Assembly (NCBI RefSeq): GCF_000739615.1
Contig: NZ_BATP01000032.1
Location: forward strand, 1 to 64,000
Source: Haloferula sp. BvORR071
GTDB lineage: Bacteria > Verrucomicrobiota > Verrucomicrobiia > Verrucomicrobiales > Akkermansiaceae
Reading direction: 5' to 3'
DNA length: 64,000 bases
A model generated the notes under the pieces. The model had not been told where the DNA came from, did no database searches, and saw only the letters and a program-made list of their open reading frames with translations. Below, in pieces: positions 45,845-54,876 of this stretch. The position numbers and the translations under genes were made by a program. Within the stretch, counting starts at the first letter, position 1, and each line of letters opens with the position of its first letter.

Positions 45845-46675
45845 TCATTGGGAGCAGGCTTGAGCACAGTAGGACTGCCAAGGAGCCACGAATTGATCGC
45901 CAGGCACGGACAGCTCCAGATTCAGGCTGCCGAGGGTGTCGTAGACTCGGACGGTGGTGCGGCATTCGCCATCGACTTGGACCGGGAGGACCCAGATCGC
46001 ATGGGCAAAGGCGGGATCGATGCGCAGGACGCAGTCACCGCCGTCGTCGTTGGCGGTGATCGTCCCTTCGTCAAAGGAGAGGGCGCGGGTGGTGATGAAA
46101 CGGGAGAAATCGAAGCCGCTGCCGATGAGGCGGCAGTGGGCGGAGAGCCGGAGCTCGGCGAGATCGGCCAGAATCGGCGCAAGCGGATGCCGCTCGGGGC
46201 AGGCGCGGCGCTGGTCCGCGATGCTCTGGCAGCAAGGGCAGGCCTCGAAGGCAGGCGTGAATTCGGCCCGCCATGCAAAGAGCTCCTCGACCGTCACTTC
46301 CTCCGCGCAGAAGGCCGCCACGAAGGACTTCAGGCGTGAGCCAGCCGAGAATTCGTCCGGGACGGCGATCGAGAGCGGGAAGCTGCCCTTCTCAAAGTCG
46401 AACTCGAGCATTCCGACATGCTGCGGGAGCCTGGCGAGCCGCAGCGCGTGGAGCCCGGCGAGGCGGGAGGGCAGCAGCGAGAGGCCGAGGCCCGGAAAAA
46501 GCAGCCGATCGCTGCCCTTGAGCACGGCTTCCCCGGGGTCGGCGATGGCGACCAGTTCCGCGGTGAGGTTCTTTCCCCGCACACAGAGCATTCCCAAGCG
46601 GGTGAGCTCCTCAAAGAGCGCCGGGGCGTGGTGCAGGAGCCGGATGGGCAAGTGAAGGAAGGGTGGCGGGCGCAT
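45845..46675 (-). CDS. Hypothetical cytoplasmic protein
   Basis: The ATG at 46675 gives 276 aa; a longer frame runs into the control region of the divergent release-factor gene. There is no signal peptide or membrane segment. A 'CPCC' pair near residue 160 could bind a metal. The last 100 residues ('FAHAIWVLPVQVDGECRTTVRVYDTLGSLNLELSVPG') recall the beta-rich fold of HemS/ChuX-type haem-handling proteins, only weakly. I cannot assign a function. Confidence 0.6.
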   Translation of the reverse strand: MRPPPFLHLPIRLLHHAPALFEELTRLGMLCVRGKNLTAELVAIADPGEAVLKGSDRLLFPGLGLSLLPSRLAGLHALRLARLPQHVGMLEFDFEKGSFPLSIAVPDEFSAGSRLKSFVAAFCAEEVTVEELFAWRAEFTPAFEACPCCQSIADQRRACPERHPLAPILADLAELRLSAHCRLIGSGFDFSRFITTRALSFDEGTITANDDGGDCVLRIDPAFAHAIWVLPVQVDGECRTTVRVYDTLGSLNLELSVPGDQFVAPWQSYCAQACSQ

Positions 46676-46794
46676 GGCCGGGCAGAGTGATGGGCCAAAC
46701 CTAGCCGGGGCGGGGCAGGACTTGCTGGTGGCGGCTTGCGGAAAGTTGGCGGGAGATCGTCCGGGGGGATCGGTCTTGGCAGGGGGCGGGGGGC

Positions 46795-48402
46795 GTGCTT
46801 CCCTCCCGGCCCGCCGTGTCCCATCCGTCATCCATCCGCCGCACGCTCGCCATCATTTCCCACCCGGACGCTGGCAAGACCACGCTCACGGAGAAGTTCC
46901 TCCTCTATGGGGGCGCGATCGATCTGGCGGGCAGCGTGACCTCGCGGCGCGACCGGCGTTCCACGACCTCGGACTGGATGGAGCTGGAAAAGCAGCGCGG
47001 CATCTCGATCTCTTCCACGGTCCTGCAGTTCCAGTACGGCGGCTTCCACGTGAACCTGCTGGATACCCCGGGTCACGAAGACTTCTCGGAAGATACCTAC
47101 CGGGTGCTCACCGCGGTGGATGCCGTGATCATGGTCGTCGATGCCGGTAAGGGCGTGGAGGCCCGGACGCGCAAGCTGTTCGAGATCTGCCGCCTGCGCG
47201 GGATCCCGATCTTCACCTTCATGAACAAGCTCGACCGGCCGACCCGCTCGCCGATCGATCTGGTGGATGAGATCGAAAATGTCCTCGGCATCGCCTCACA
47301 CCCGATGAACTGGCCGCTGGGCGATGGCCCGCGCTTCCGCGGGATCATCCAGCGCGCGGACGGGAAACTGAACCTCTTCGAGAAGACCAAGGCGGGCGCC
47401 TACCGTGCGCCGGTCTCCGTGATGGGCCTGACCGACCCGGCCGTGCGCGAGCACGTGGATGGCGACCTGGTGGACAAGGCGATCGAGGAGATGGAGCTGC
47501 TCGATATCGCCGGTGCGCCCTACGACCACGAGCGCGTCCTCAAGGGCGAGCTGACTCCGATTTTCTTCGGCTCCGCGGCGAACAACTTCGGCATCCAGCT
47601 CCTGCTCGATGGATTCTTGGCGATGGCCCCCGAGCCCTCCGGCCGGAAGTCCGGCGAGGCGATGATCGAGCCGGAGGACAAGCGTTTCAGCGGCTTCGTC
47701 TTCAAGATCCAGGCGAACATGAACCCGAAGCACCGCGACCGGATGGCCTTCATCCGCATCGTCTCGGGCAAGTTCGAGCGCGACATGCAGGTCTGGCACG
47801 GCTCCGCGGCCAAGCAGATCCGCCTCTCGAACTCGCAGAAGCTTTTCGCGCAGGAACGCGAGATCGTGGACGAAGCCTTCGCGGGTGATGTCGTCGGTCT
47901 GGTGGGTAACCAGCCCTTCGAGATTGGCGACACGCTGACCACGGATTCCGCGATCAAGTTCGACGAGATCCCGGTCTTCCCGCCGGAGTGCTTCGCAACC
48001 ATCCGCGGCCGCAGCACGGCCACCGCCAAGCGCTTCCGCGCCGGTATGGACCAGCTGGTGCGGGAAGGCGTCACGCAGCTTTTCGAAAGCGCCGGCGGTA
48101 CCACCATGCTGCTGGGGGCTGTCGGCCCGCTGCAGTTCGAGGTGCTGAAGTACCGCTTGGAGAGTGAATACGGCGCGGAGGTGGTGCTGGAGCACTGCCC
48201 CTACACGGTCATCCGCTGGCTGATGAAGGACGACGAGCCGGTGGCCGGCCCGAATGCCCCGACCGACGATCTCCCCGGCGGCTGCATGCTGGCGAAGGAC
48301 TCCGCCGGTCATTGGGTCGTGCTGGCTGAGGCCGAGTGGGCCCTGCGCAGCTTCAAGCGCTACCACGAGGACTGGGAGCTAGCGGAGCGGCTGGTGAAGT
48401 GA
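46795..48402 (+). CDS. prfC: Peptide chain release factor 3
   Basis: This 535-aa translational GTPase recycles RF1/RF2 from the ribosome after peptide release. G1 is 'SHPDAGKTTLTEK' near residue 22, G3 'DTPGHEDF' near 90, G4 'NKLDR' near 144, and 'FFGSAANNFGIQ' the G5 region. 'QRGISISS' matches the RF3 switch I. Domains 2 and 3 ('MAFIRIVSGKFERDMQV' and 'EHCPYTVIRWL') follow in normal order and the length fits RF3. Translation appears to start with GTG. The neighbours are unrelated. Confidence 0.94.
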   Translation: MLPSRPAVSHPSSIRRTLAIISHPDAGKTTLTEKFLLYGGAIDLAGSVTSRRDRRSTTSDWMELEKQRGISISSTVLQFQYGGFHVNLLDTPGHEDFSEDTYRVLTAVDAVIMVVDAGKGVEARTRKLFEICRLRGIPIFTFMNKLDRPTRSPIDLVDEIENVLGIASHPMNWPLGDGPRFRGIIQRADGKLNLFEKTKAGAYRAPVSVMGLTDPAVREHVDGDLVDKAIEEMELLDIAGAPYDHERVLKGELTPIFFGSAANNFGIQLLLDGFLAMAPEPSGRKSGEAMIEPEDKRFSGFVFKIQANMNPKHRDRMAFIRIVSGKFERDMQVWHGSAAKQIRLSNSQKLFAQEREIVDEAFAGDVVGLVGNQPFEIGDTLTTDSAIKFDEIPVFPPECFATIRGRSTATAKRFRAGMDQLVREGVTQLFESAGGTTMLLGAVGPLQFEVLKYRLESEYGAEVVLEHCPYTVIRWLMKDDEPVAGPNAPTDDLPGGCMLAKDSAGHWVVLAEAEWALRSFKRYHEDWELAERLVK

Positions 48403-48411
48403 GGCCGTCGT

Positions 48412-48714
48412 TTATTCTGGCCGCCGGTTTCGCCAATAGTTGGGGCGACGACTCTGGTGAGCTACCGCGGCAATCCAGATCGTATCGGGAAGCTCCAGAA
48501 AATAGAGGGTGTAAGGGAACCGCTCCACGAAAGCCTTGCGGAAGCCTCTTTTCCCGTGCGGTGGGGAGAGTCCCGGATTCCGCCGAAGGCGAATGGTCGC
48601 TTTCTCCACTTCCGTGACGAAGTCGTCCCCCAAGCCACCGGTCTGGCGGTCATACCACAGGGCGTCTTCTTCCAACTCGGCCCTTGCTTCCGAATGGAAA
48701 ATCAAGGGCTTCAC
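48412..48714 (-). CDS. RelE/ParE-family toxin
   Basis: This 100-aa protein has the ParE/RelE fold pattern: 'IFHSEARAELEEDALWYDRQTGGLGDDFVTEVEKAT', 'LRRNPGLSPPHGKRGFRKAFVERFPYTLYF' and 'IWIAAVAHQSRRPNYW'. ParE members inhibit gyrase and RelE members cleave mRNA; sequence alone does not separate them. Its ATG overlaps the stop of the upstream antitoxin gene (ATGA), the usual translational coupling. Confidence 0.85.
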   Translation of the reverse strand: MKPLIFHSEARAELEEDALWYDRQTGGLGDDFVTEVEKATIRLRRNPGLSPPHGKRGFRKAFVERFPYTLYFLELPDTIWIAAVAHQSRRPNYWRNRRPE

Positions 48715-48941
48715 TTCAGCCGGGCGCGAAGTTCGTCAAAGACCTGTTCGGCTGGGATGCCTACAGCGACGCCTTGTCGGATTTCCTCTCCGCGTCTCTC
48801 AAGCTCTGCATCCCATTCCGCCTGAGATTCTGAATCTGAAGCCGGATCGAGGGACCGAATGAGAAAATGCGCCAGCTCGGCGCGCTCCTCGGAGCTCAGC
48901 GAAAAAGCTTCGCTGCGAATTCTCTCTGCGGTGGCACTCAC
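48711..48941 (-). CDS. Antitoxin, addiction-module component (TIGR02574-like)
   Basis: The GTG at 48941 gives 76 aa; a TTG 18 bp upstream is an alternative. 'AFSLSSEERAELAHFLIRSLD' and 'EWDAELERRGEEIRQG' match the short helical antitoxins paired with ParE-type toxins. It comes first in the operon and overlaps the toxin start by 4 bp. Autoregulation through the complex is usual for such pairs. Confidence 0.85.
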   Translation of the reverse strand: MSATAERIRSEAFSLSSEERAELAHFLIRSLDPASDSESQAEWDAELERRGEEIRQGVAVGIPAEQVFDELRARLK

Positions 48942-48983
48942 GCTGAAAGGATGCCTCAATGGCCGCCAGATCGCAAGCCCACG

Positions 48984-49691
48984 ATGGACGACCCGTCACC
49001 AGATCCCATGCTGGTCCAATCCCGCGGCGCGCGGGTTGCGAAGACCTTGCTTTGGATCGGCACGATCTGGCTGATGGGGTGGATCGGCATGATCCTTCAT
49101 GGGGCCATCAGTTGGAGCAATACCCTTGAGGGGGCGACTTCCGGTGCGATTCAGGGTGCAATTGTTTCCCCCTTTCTCCTGATCATCACCTTACCCGCGG
49201 CATTTCTCGGTCGGCTGATTGGAGCTTTGCGACCTCTGCGGAAGTGGCGGCTGGGTATCTCGCTGCTTTTCGCGGCGTTGCTGCCGCTTTGGGAGTTAGG
49301 CAGCGCGCTCGTGGACCGGGTCCAACCGGGGCGGCGCTTCACGAAGCTCACTGCGGTCGCGTTCCCCAAGGACGCCAAGATGATCTCCTGTGATTTCCAA
49401 GGAGGGGGATTTGCCGATTTAACCTACAGCTACGTTTTTACCTGCCCTCCCGGGGAAACCGAGCGGCTGATCCGCGAGTTGAAGCTGACCAAAGACCGGG
49501 CGAGTCCGACTTCCCTAGGTTGGACTTCGGGAGGGGCTGCGATGAGCGGTGGTAGGGGGCCGACTGAGGAGGTCTGGAGTTGGGCGACGGATTACCGGGG
49601 CAGTCCGGTGCGCCGCGGGGGCCCCCATTACATCGAGCTCCAGACTGAAGAGACCCACACCAAAGTTCGCCTGATCTGCGGCACCATCTGA
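48984..49691 (+). CDS. Hypothetical membrane protein
   Basis: The ATG at 48984 gives 235 aa (an ATG at 48951 is possible). Three hydrophobic segments lie at about residues 20-42, 48-75 and 88-110. The C-terminal 110 residues look soluble, with 'DAKMISCDFQGGGFADLTYSYVFTCPPGETERLIREL' resembling a small alpha/beta fold. No known family is recognised. It diverges from the antitoxin gene with about 40 bp between starts. Confidence 0.6.
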   Translation: MDDPSPDPMLVQSRGARVAKTLLWIGTIWLMGWIGMILHGAISWSNTLEGATSGAIQGAIVSPFLLIITLPAAFLGRLIGALRPLRKWRLGISLLFAALLPLWELGSALVDRVQPGRRFTKLTAVAFPKDAKMISCDFQGGGFADLTYSYVFTCPPGETERLIRELKLTKDRASPTSLGWTSGGAAMSGGRGPTEEVWSWATDYRGSPVRRGGPHYIELQTEETHTKVRLICGTI

Positions 49692-49841
49692 AGCTCCGCG
49701 GCGTGCATCCGGATATTTTCAGACGTCACCCAAGAATCATGGGCTTCCATCGTTTCCTGCCCCGAAAGAGGCAGACGGAAGCGCGACTCCTCGGCGCTTC
49801 TGGTGTTGAATTCTGCCGCTGCCCCCGGTTTATCTGCGCCC

Positions 49842-51275
49842 ATGAAACCCACTCTGTCTCTCCTCCTTCTCGCCGCGACTTGTTTGAGCTCCCATGCCAT
49901 CGGTGAATGGCGGGTTCTGAAAGACGGGGAGGGCGGCCAAATCCGCGCGCGCTTCGAGGGCGTGCAAAAGGACAAGTACCTGCTGCGCCGCGAGTCGGAT
50001 GGGAAGCTCTTCGAGGTCTCCCCGGGCATGCTGATGGGGGAGGACCGTACCAGCTTCGATGCGCAGGCCAAGCAGCTCTCCGAGGAGCTTGCCAAGTTGA
50101 GCAAGATGGCGGGCTACGCGCTCTTCTCCGGCACGCCTTTCGAGGTTCGCCAAGCGAGTGAGATTGCCGCAGTGCTGCACCTCGACCAAGAGTCCAAGAC
50201 CAAGCACTGCGCGAGCTGGCGTGCTTACACGGGGGATTCCTACCGGCTCTTCGGCGCGCGACCTTACTCGGTGGCGCTCTACGCCGACCAGGAAGGCAAT
50301 GCCTCGATCCTCTCCGCGGTCTTTTCGAACAAGGGCGATTTCAAGAGCACGATGGGCCAGGGCGAGAAGCACTTCGAAGGCAAGAGCGAGGCCGACGAAG
50401 CCAGCTTGGCGAAGGCGATGGCGGCGGATGAGCAGACAGTGCTGTCCAGCATCACGGCGGCGCTGGGCCAGCCGAAAATGGAGCATTTCGGCGACTCGCG
50501 GAAGACCCGCAAGAAGGTCATGCGCTGGGACTGGAACGGCCACTCGCTGATCCTGTCGAACCAAGAGGGCGAGTATGTTTCCCTTTCGATCGTGCCGCTG
50601 CAGCTGGCGGACGCCGGTGGCAAGACGGCCCGGGTCAAGGATGGCGACATCCGCAAGCAGCTCGCGGAGGACATCGTGAAGATGGACAACGGCGACGTGT
50701 ATCTCGGCCAGATCCCGATGGTGAACCAAGGTCCGAAGGGTTACTGCGTGCCGGCCACCTTCGAGCGGGCAATGCGCACCGCAGGGATCGAGGCGGACAT
50801 GTATCTGCTGGCGATGATCGGCAAGAGTGGCATGGGCGGCGGCACTTCCGTGGAATACCTGCTGGACGAAGTCCGCCAGCAAGTCCGCAGCAAGGGCCGC
50901 CGGACCGAAGACAAGAGCGTGAAGGAGCTGCGCGTTCGCGACGTGAAGGGCTACATCGACAAGGGTATCCCGGTGATGTGGACGATGCGCTCGCTGAAGC
51001 CTTACAACGAGACCGCCAACGCCAATACCGCCCGCCGCAGCAGCGTGGTGGACTGGCCGGGTTGGGCCGCCGAGATCGCGGCGAAGGCGGCGGAGGTGGT
51101 CAAGCAGGAGTCCGAGCAAGACGCCCACCACATCTGCATGATCGTGGGCTACAATGAGAAGACCAACGAGCTCGCGGTGTCCGACTCCTGGGGTGCCAGC
51201 TACGAGCGCCGTTGGGTGCCCACCACGGTCGCGAACTGGGCCAGCTCCGGCGGCTTGTTCATGATCCTGCCTTGA
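49842..51275 (+). CDS. Secreted C39-like cysteine peptidase with SHD1-like domain
   Basis: The ATG at 49842 gives 477 aa with a signal peptide (MKPTLSLLLLAATCLSSHA). An SHD1-like beta domain covers about residues 20-80 ('WRVLKDGEGGQIRARFEGVQKDKYLLRRESDGKLFEVS'), a domain common in Planctomycetes and Verrucomicrobia envelope proteins. The C-terminal half is a C39-like papain-fold peptidase: 'NQGPKGYCVPATFERAMR' with the catalytic Cys near residue 302, 'DAHHICMIVGYN' with the His, and 'LAVSDSWG' with the Asp. A substrate in the envelope or outside is likely. A strong terminator follows. Confidence 0.8.
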   Translation: MKPTLSLLLLAATCLSSHAIGEWRVLKDGEGGQIRARFEGVQKDKYLLRRESDGKLFEVSPGMLMGEDRTSFDAQAKQLSEELAKLSKMAGYALFSGTPFEVRQASEIAAVLHLDQESKTKHCASWRAYTGDSYRLFGARPYSVALYADQEGNASILSAVFSNKGDFKSTMGQGEKHFEGKSEADEASLAKAMAADEQTVLSSITAALGQPKMEHFGDSRKTRKKVMRWDWNGHSLILSNQEGEYVSLSIVPLQLADAGGKTARVKDGDIRKQLAEDIVKMDNGDVYLGQIPMVNQGPKGYCVPATFERAMRTAGIEADMYLLAMIGKSGMGGGTSVEYLLDEVRQQVRSKGRRTEDKSVKELRVRDVKGYIDKGIPVMWTMRSLKPYNETANANTARRSSVVDWPGWAAEIAAKAAEVVKQESEQDAHHICMIVGYNEKTNELAVSDSWGASYERRWVPTTVANWASSGGLFMILP

Positions 51276-51306
51276 TCGGCGCGATAGAGATTTTCGGTTG
51301 TTGAGA

Positions 51307-51342
51307 TGCCTCGGGGTGAAAGTCCCGGGGCATTTTTCTTTC
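51307..51342 (+). terminator. Intrinsic terminator after the C39-like peptidase gene
   Basis: TGCCTCGGG (51307-51315) pairs with CCCGGGGCA (51324-51332), one T-G pair, followed by TTTTTCTTTCTT. It lies 32 bp after the stop. Its presence rules out the longest upstream start for the next gene. Confidence 0.85.
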
Positions 51343-51381
51343 TTGGCGGGGGAGGGCGGATCACGGCTCACTCCGCCTCCC

Positions 51382-52290
51382 TTGAGCGCGGAACCATCAG
51401 TCATCCCATCCCGCAAGCCGCTTGATGGCTTCAGTTGTGGCTCGATGCTGGTGCTGTGCGCGCTCTGGGGCTTCCAGCAAGTGGCGATCAAGTCCGCTGT
51501 CGCGGAGATGAGCCCGGTGTTCCAAGTGGGGATCCGCTCTGCGCTGGCGGCGGTGCTGGTGACCCTGGTGATGATCTTCCGCAGGGAGAATCTGTCCTTG
51601 CGTGATGGAACTCTGCGGCCCGGCCTGCTGGTGGGTTTGTTGTTCGGCGGGGAATTCCTGGCGGTGTCGATGGGGCTGAACTACACGACCGCGGGACACA
51701 TGGCGGTCTTCCTCTACACCGCGCCGGTCTTCACGGTGCTGGGAATTCACTGGGTGTCGCACGAGGAGAGAATGAACCGCAAGCAGTGGCTCGGTGTGGC
51801 GGTTGCCTTTGCCGGGATCGTCACCGCCTTCTCCGGTAGCTTCTTCGCGCCGGGTGGGAAGAATCTTCTGTTAGGGGATGCCTTGGGGATTCTTGGCGGG
51901 ATCTTGTGGGCCGCGACGACCTTGGCGATTCGCGGCAGCCGTTTGTCCGAGACCCCAGCGACGAAGACCCTGCGGTATCAACTCGGAGGCGCGGGAGTGA
52001 TGCTGCTGCTCTATGCGTGGCTGAGCGGCAAGACCGCGGCGACGACTTGGACTCCGAAGCTGGGCGCGAACCTGGTGTTCCAGACGCTGGTGGTGGCCTT
52101 TGCGAGCTACCTCTATTGGTTCTGGCTGCTGCGGAAATACTTGGCCTCGCGGCTTTCCGTGTTTTCGTTCCTGACACCGATCTTCGGGATCACCTTCGGG
52201 GTGGTATTGTTGAAGGAGCCGCTGGATCCGAAGTTTGTGATTGGGGCACTGTTGGTCCTGGTGGGAATTGGGATCGTGAACCGGAGGTAG
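51382..52290 (+). CDS. EamA/DMT-family permease
   Basis: The TTG at 51382 gives 302 aa and leaves the preceding terminator intact; a start further in is also possible. The protein has about ten hydrophobic helices in two EamA repeats, with 'LVLCALWGFQQVAIKSA' opening the first and 'LGDALGILGGILWAATTLAIRGS' the second. 'FSFLTPIFGITFGVVLLKEPL' is a typical family C-terminus. DMT permeases export metabolites or amino acids; the substrate is not predictable. Confidence 0.85.
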   Translation: MSAEPSVIPSRKPLDGFSCGSMLVLCALWGFQQVAIKSAVAEMSPVFQVGIRSALAAVLVTLVMIFRRENLSLRDGTLRPGLLVGLLFGGEFLAVSMGLNYTTAGHMAVFLYTAPVFTVLGIHWVSHEERMNRKQWLGVAVAFAGIVTAFSGSFFAPGGKNLLLGDALGILGGILWAATTLAIRGSRLSETPATKTLRYQLGGAGVMLLLYAWLSGKTAATTWTPKLGANLVFQTLVVAFASYLYWFWLLRKYLASRLSVFSFLTPIFGITFGVVLLKEPLDPKFVIGALLVLVGIGIVNRR

Positions 52291-52310
52291 GCGAAAGGCA
52301 CGGCTCAGCT

Positions 52311-52432
52311 ATGGAGTGCTGCGGCACGACGCCACTTTGGCTTGGTGTGAATCCGCCTCCCTCCAATTCGTGACCGTTGACCGCGGCATCACCTTCCCGA
52401 AGCCAAAGCTGCGTCGTGCCGCAGCACTCCAT
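52311..52432. repeat. Long inverted repeat between convergent genes
   Basis: A 33-base arm (52311-52343, starting ATGGAGTGCTGCGGCACGAC) is inverted at 52400-52432 with two mismatches, around a 56-base spacer. It fills the space between the EamA permease and the SPFH gene, whose stops face each other. It can form a very stable cruciform or RNA hairpin on either strand, so it may act as a two-way transcript end; there is no T-tract. Confidence 0.8.
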
Positions 52433-52481
52433 GGGACGCCCTTTGGGACAGGGAATGTTGCCGAGGTGGTCTAACAGCTGA

Positions 52482-53339
52482 TCAAGCGTTCTGGCTCGTC
52501 GCCAGCACCGGCTGGATATGCGACTCGGAGACCAGTGCGATCATGAGGTTGTTCACCATCATCGATTTGCTCTTCTCGTCGAGCTGCACGACGTTGTCGG
52601 TCTCCAGCTTCTTGAGGGCCATCTCGACCATGCTGACCGCGCCATCGACGATCATCTGGCGGGCACCGATCACGGCGGCGGCTTGTTGGCGGCGGAGCAT
52701 GGCTTGGGCAATCTCCGGAGAGTAGGCGAGGTGGGAAAGCTGGGCTTCGAGGATCTCGATACCGGCGATCTGGATGCGATCCTGGAGTTCCTGCTGCAGC
52801 GTCTCGCCGACCTTTTCCGGGGACCCGCGCAGGGAGACTTCGCCCGGCTGGTGCGGCTCATAGGGGAAATGGCTGGCGAGATGGCGCAGCGCGGTCTCCG
52901 CCTGGATGTGGACGAAGACGTTGAAGTCCTGCACGTCGAAGGCGGCCTTGGCGGTATCGACCACGCGCCAGACGACGATGCAGGCGATCTCGATCGGGTT
53001 GCCGTGGGCGTCGTTCACCTTGAGCTGAGGGCTCTGGAAGTTTGCGACCTTCAGGGAGATGCGATCCTTCGAGGCAAAGGGATTGGCGAACCAGAAGCCG
53101 GGCTCGCGGACGGTGCCGGTGTACTTACCGAAGAAGGTCAGGATCTTGGCCTCATTCGGGGAGACGATGAAGAGACCTTTGAGCCAGAGGATGCCGAGGG
53201 GGACGATCAGCACCAGAAGGTAGGGCGCCTGCTCCAGAATCGACACGATTTTGCCCGTGAAAAACAAGGCCCCCACGACGATGACGAGCAGGATGAAGGG
53301 AATGAGGCCTTGGACGCAGATGGCTTTCTTCTCGCTCAT
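52482..53339 (-). CDS. SPFH/Band 7 domain membrane protein
   Basis: The ATG at 53339 gives 285 aa. Two adjacent N-terminal hydrophobic segments ('GLIPFILLVIVVGALFF', 'YLLVLIVPLGILWLKGLF') anchor the protein. The SPFH domain follows ('SPNEAKILTFFGKYTGTVREPGFWFANPFASKDRISLKV', about residues 60-200), then a helical region with 'IEILEAQLSHLAYSPEIAQAMLRRQQA', typical of stomatin/slipin-type proteins. These form membrane microdomain scaffolds or protease-associated rings. It is a single-gene unit. Confidence 0.87.
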   Translation of the reverse strand: MSEKKAICVQGLIPFILLVIVVGALFFTGKIVSILEQAPYLLVLIVPLGILWLKGLFIVSPNEAKILTFFGKYTGTVREPGFWFANPFASKDRISLKVANFQSPQLKVNDAHGNPIEIACIVVWRVVDTAKAAFDVQDFNVFVHIQAETALRHLASHFPYEPHQPGEVSLRGSPEKVGETLQQELQDRIQIAGIEILEAQLSHLAYSPEIAQAMLRRQQAAAVIGARQMIVDGAVSMVEMALKKLETDNVVQLDEKSKSMMVNNLMIALVSESHIQPVLATSQNA

Positions 53340-53420
53340 ATTTTTCCGGGTTGTTGCTATGGGAGTGATAGCGGAGCGGCAGGGGAAGTCAGTGAGAAAG
53401 GAAGCTGTGTTTTCTATCAA

Positions 53421-53535
53421 GGTAGCGCGCTGGCCTAGCGCGCCGTGAGCGATGTGGGGATCACACGCAAGCATCGGACCTTGGAAAGGTCCGCGTGGAT
53501 CGCCCGCGGCGGCCTGAGGCCAGGCCGCCCTACCA
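53421..53535. repeat. Dispersed palindromic repeat, copy B
   Basis: This element shares an almost exact block of about 40 bp with copy A at 27046-27085 and has the same end logic ('GCCTGAGGCCAG...CGCCC'). It also contains its own hairpin, CGGACCTT/AAGGTCCG (53475-53493). No gene overlaps it. It lies between the SPFH and Gfo/Idh/MocA genes. Confidence 0.75.
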
Positions 53536-53567
53536 TCCAGCCGCTCTTACCAATGACCGCAGACTGG

Positions 53568-54830
53568 TTACGCCTCGATCTTCCAAGGCCCACGCATCGG
53601 CTGGCTGATCAGCTTGTTCGCGTCCTCGTTGTCGAACTTCAGCGCCTTCGGGTCGAACTTGAGGCTCTTGTTCAAGCGGTGCGCGGTCACGCCCATGTTG
53701 ACCATGGTGCAGGACCAGAAGCCGTTCTGCTCATTCAGGGCGAACTTCTTGCGGGTCCGCACGCTTTCGTGGAAGTCGGTGATCACCGGGTCGGGGTCGG
53801 GTAGTGCGTCCAGCTTCTTGGCAAGGTCCGGGATGCTGGACTCGAAGCCCTTGGTGATCCAGCCCTTCGGCCCTTCGATGTACTTGGCATCCTTGTCCTT
53901 GTTGGCACCATCGAGGATGATCTTGCAGCCGTCGGCGTAGGTGAACTCGATGCGCCGCCAGGTGCCGATCGCGTCGGCGTCCTGCGGATCGGCATCGATT
54001 TCCACCGAGATCGGCGCGGTGTGGTCCTTGTTCAGGATGTATTGCGCTGGGTCGAGGTAGTGCTGGCCCATGTCGCCGAGGCCGCCGCCATCGTAGTCCC
54101 AGTAGCCGCGGAAGGAGGCGTGGGTGCGATGCGCGCTGTAGGGCTTCTCCGGCGCAGGGCCGAGCCAGAAGTTGTAGTCGAAGCCCTCCGGCACGGGTTG
54201 CACCGGCAGGTTGGTCTTGCCGACCCAGGTGCCGAGCTTCCAGTCGAAGCCGGTCACGCCGGAGACGGTGATCTTGAGCGGCCAGCCTAACAGATCCTGC
54301 ATGGCCGCCTTCTTGATCTGCTTCACCGGCACGCCCATGCCGTAGAAGTTGTCCTTGAAGCGGAACCAGGTGTTCAGGCGGAAGACGCGCTTGTTCTCCT
54401 CCACCGCTTTGATCATCGCCACCCCTTCGCCGATGGTACGGCTCATCGGCTTCTCGCACCACACGTCCTTGCCGGACTTGGCTGCGGCGATCGCGATCAG
54501 CGCATGCCAGTGCGGCGGGGTGGCGACGTGGATGACATCGATGTCCTTGCGTTCGAGCACCTCGCGGAAGTCGTGGTAGCCCTTGATGCCGTTCTTTTCG
54601 GCATCGGCATCCTTCATCCGCTGGTCGAGGTGGCTCTGGTCCACGTCGCAGAGCGCCAGCAGCTTGCCCGGCATGCCGAGGTGCGAGGCGGAGATGCCGC
54701 CGCAGCCGATGATCGCGCGGGTGATTTCTTCCGAAGGCGGAGTCTGTCCGGCGAGACCGAGCACGCGGCTCGGAACGATCTGGATCGTCGCGAGCGCGGC
54801 GAGGGACTTGAGGCTTTGGCGGCGGTTCAT
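53568..54830 (-). CDS. Tat-exported Gfo/Idh/MocA family oxidoreductase
   Basis: The ATG at 54830 gives 420 aa starting MNRRQSLKSLAALATIQ, a twin-arginine signal. The Rossmann domain has 'AIIGCGGISASHLGMPGKLLALCDVD' and 'DVWCEKPMSRTIGEG' (EKP). The C-terminal domain contains 'GGGLGDMGQHYLDPAQYIL', with the conserved G.H..D. Exported members use pre-bound NAD and take part in sugar or glycoside oxidation, including 3-keto-glycoside routes. It follows an MFS permease gene by 46 bp and is likely co-transcribed with it. Confidence 0.9.
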   Translation of the reverse strand: MNRRQSLKSLAALATIQIVPSRVLGLAGQTPPSEEITRAIIGCGGISASHLGMPGKLLALCDVDQSHLDQRMKDADAEKNGIKGYHDFREVLERKDIDVIHVATPPHWHALIAIAAAKSGKDVWCEKPMSRTIGEGVAMIKAVEENKRVFRLNTWFRFKDNFYGMGVPVKQIKKAAMQDLLGWPLKITVSGVTGFDWKLGTWVGKTNLPVQPVPEGFDYNFWLGPAPEKPYSAHRTHASFRGYWDYDGGGLGDMGQHYLDPAQYILNKDHTAPISVEIDADPQDADAIGTWRRIEFTYADGCKIILDGANKDKDAKYIEGPKGWITKGFESSIPDLAKKLDALPDPDPVITDFHESVRTRKKFALNEQNGFWSCTMVNMGVTAHRLNKSLKFDPKALKFDNEDANKLISQPMRGPWKIEA

Positions 54831-54876
54831 GGATTTTAAGTGGAGAAGAACGAAACGACTTTTACTGGGGCGGCGC

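Noticed and set aside
51298-51381. Longer start for the EamA permease
   Set aside because: It would begin just upstream of, and run through, a strong intrinsic terminator.
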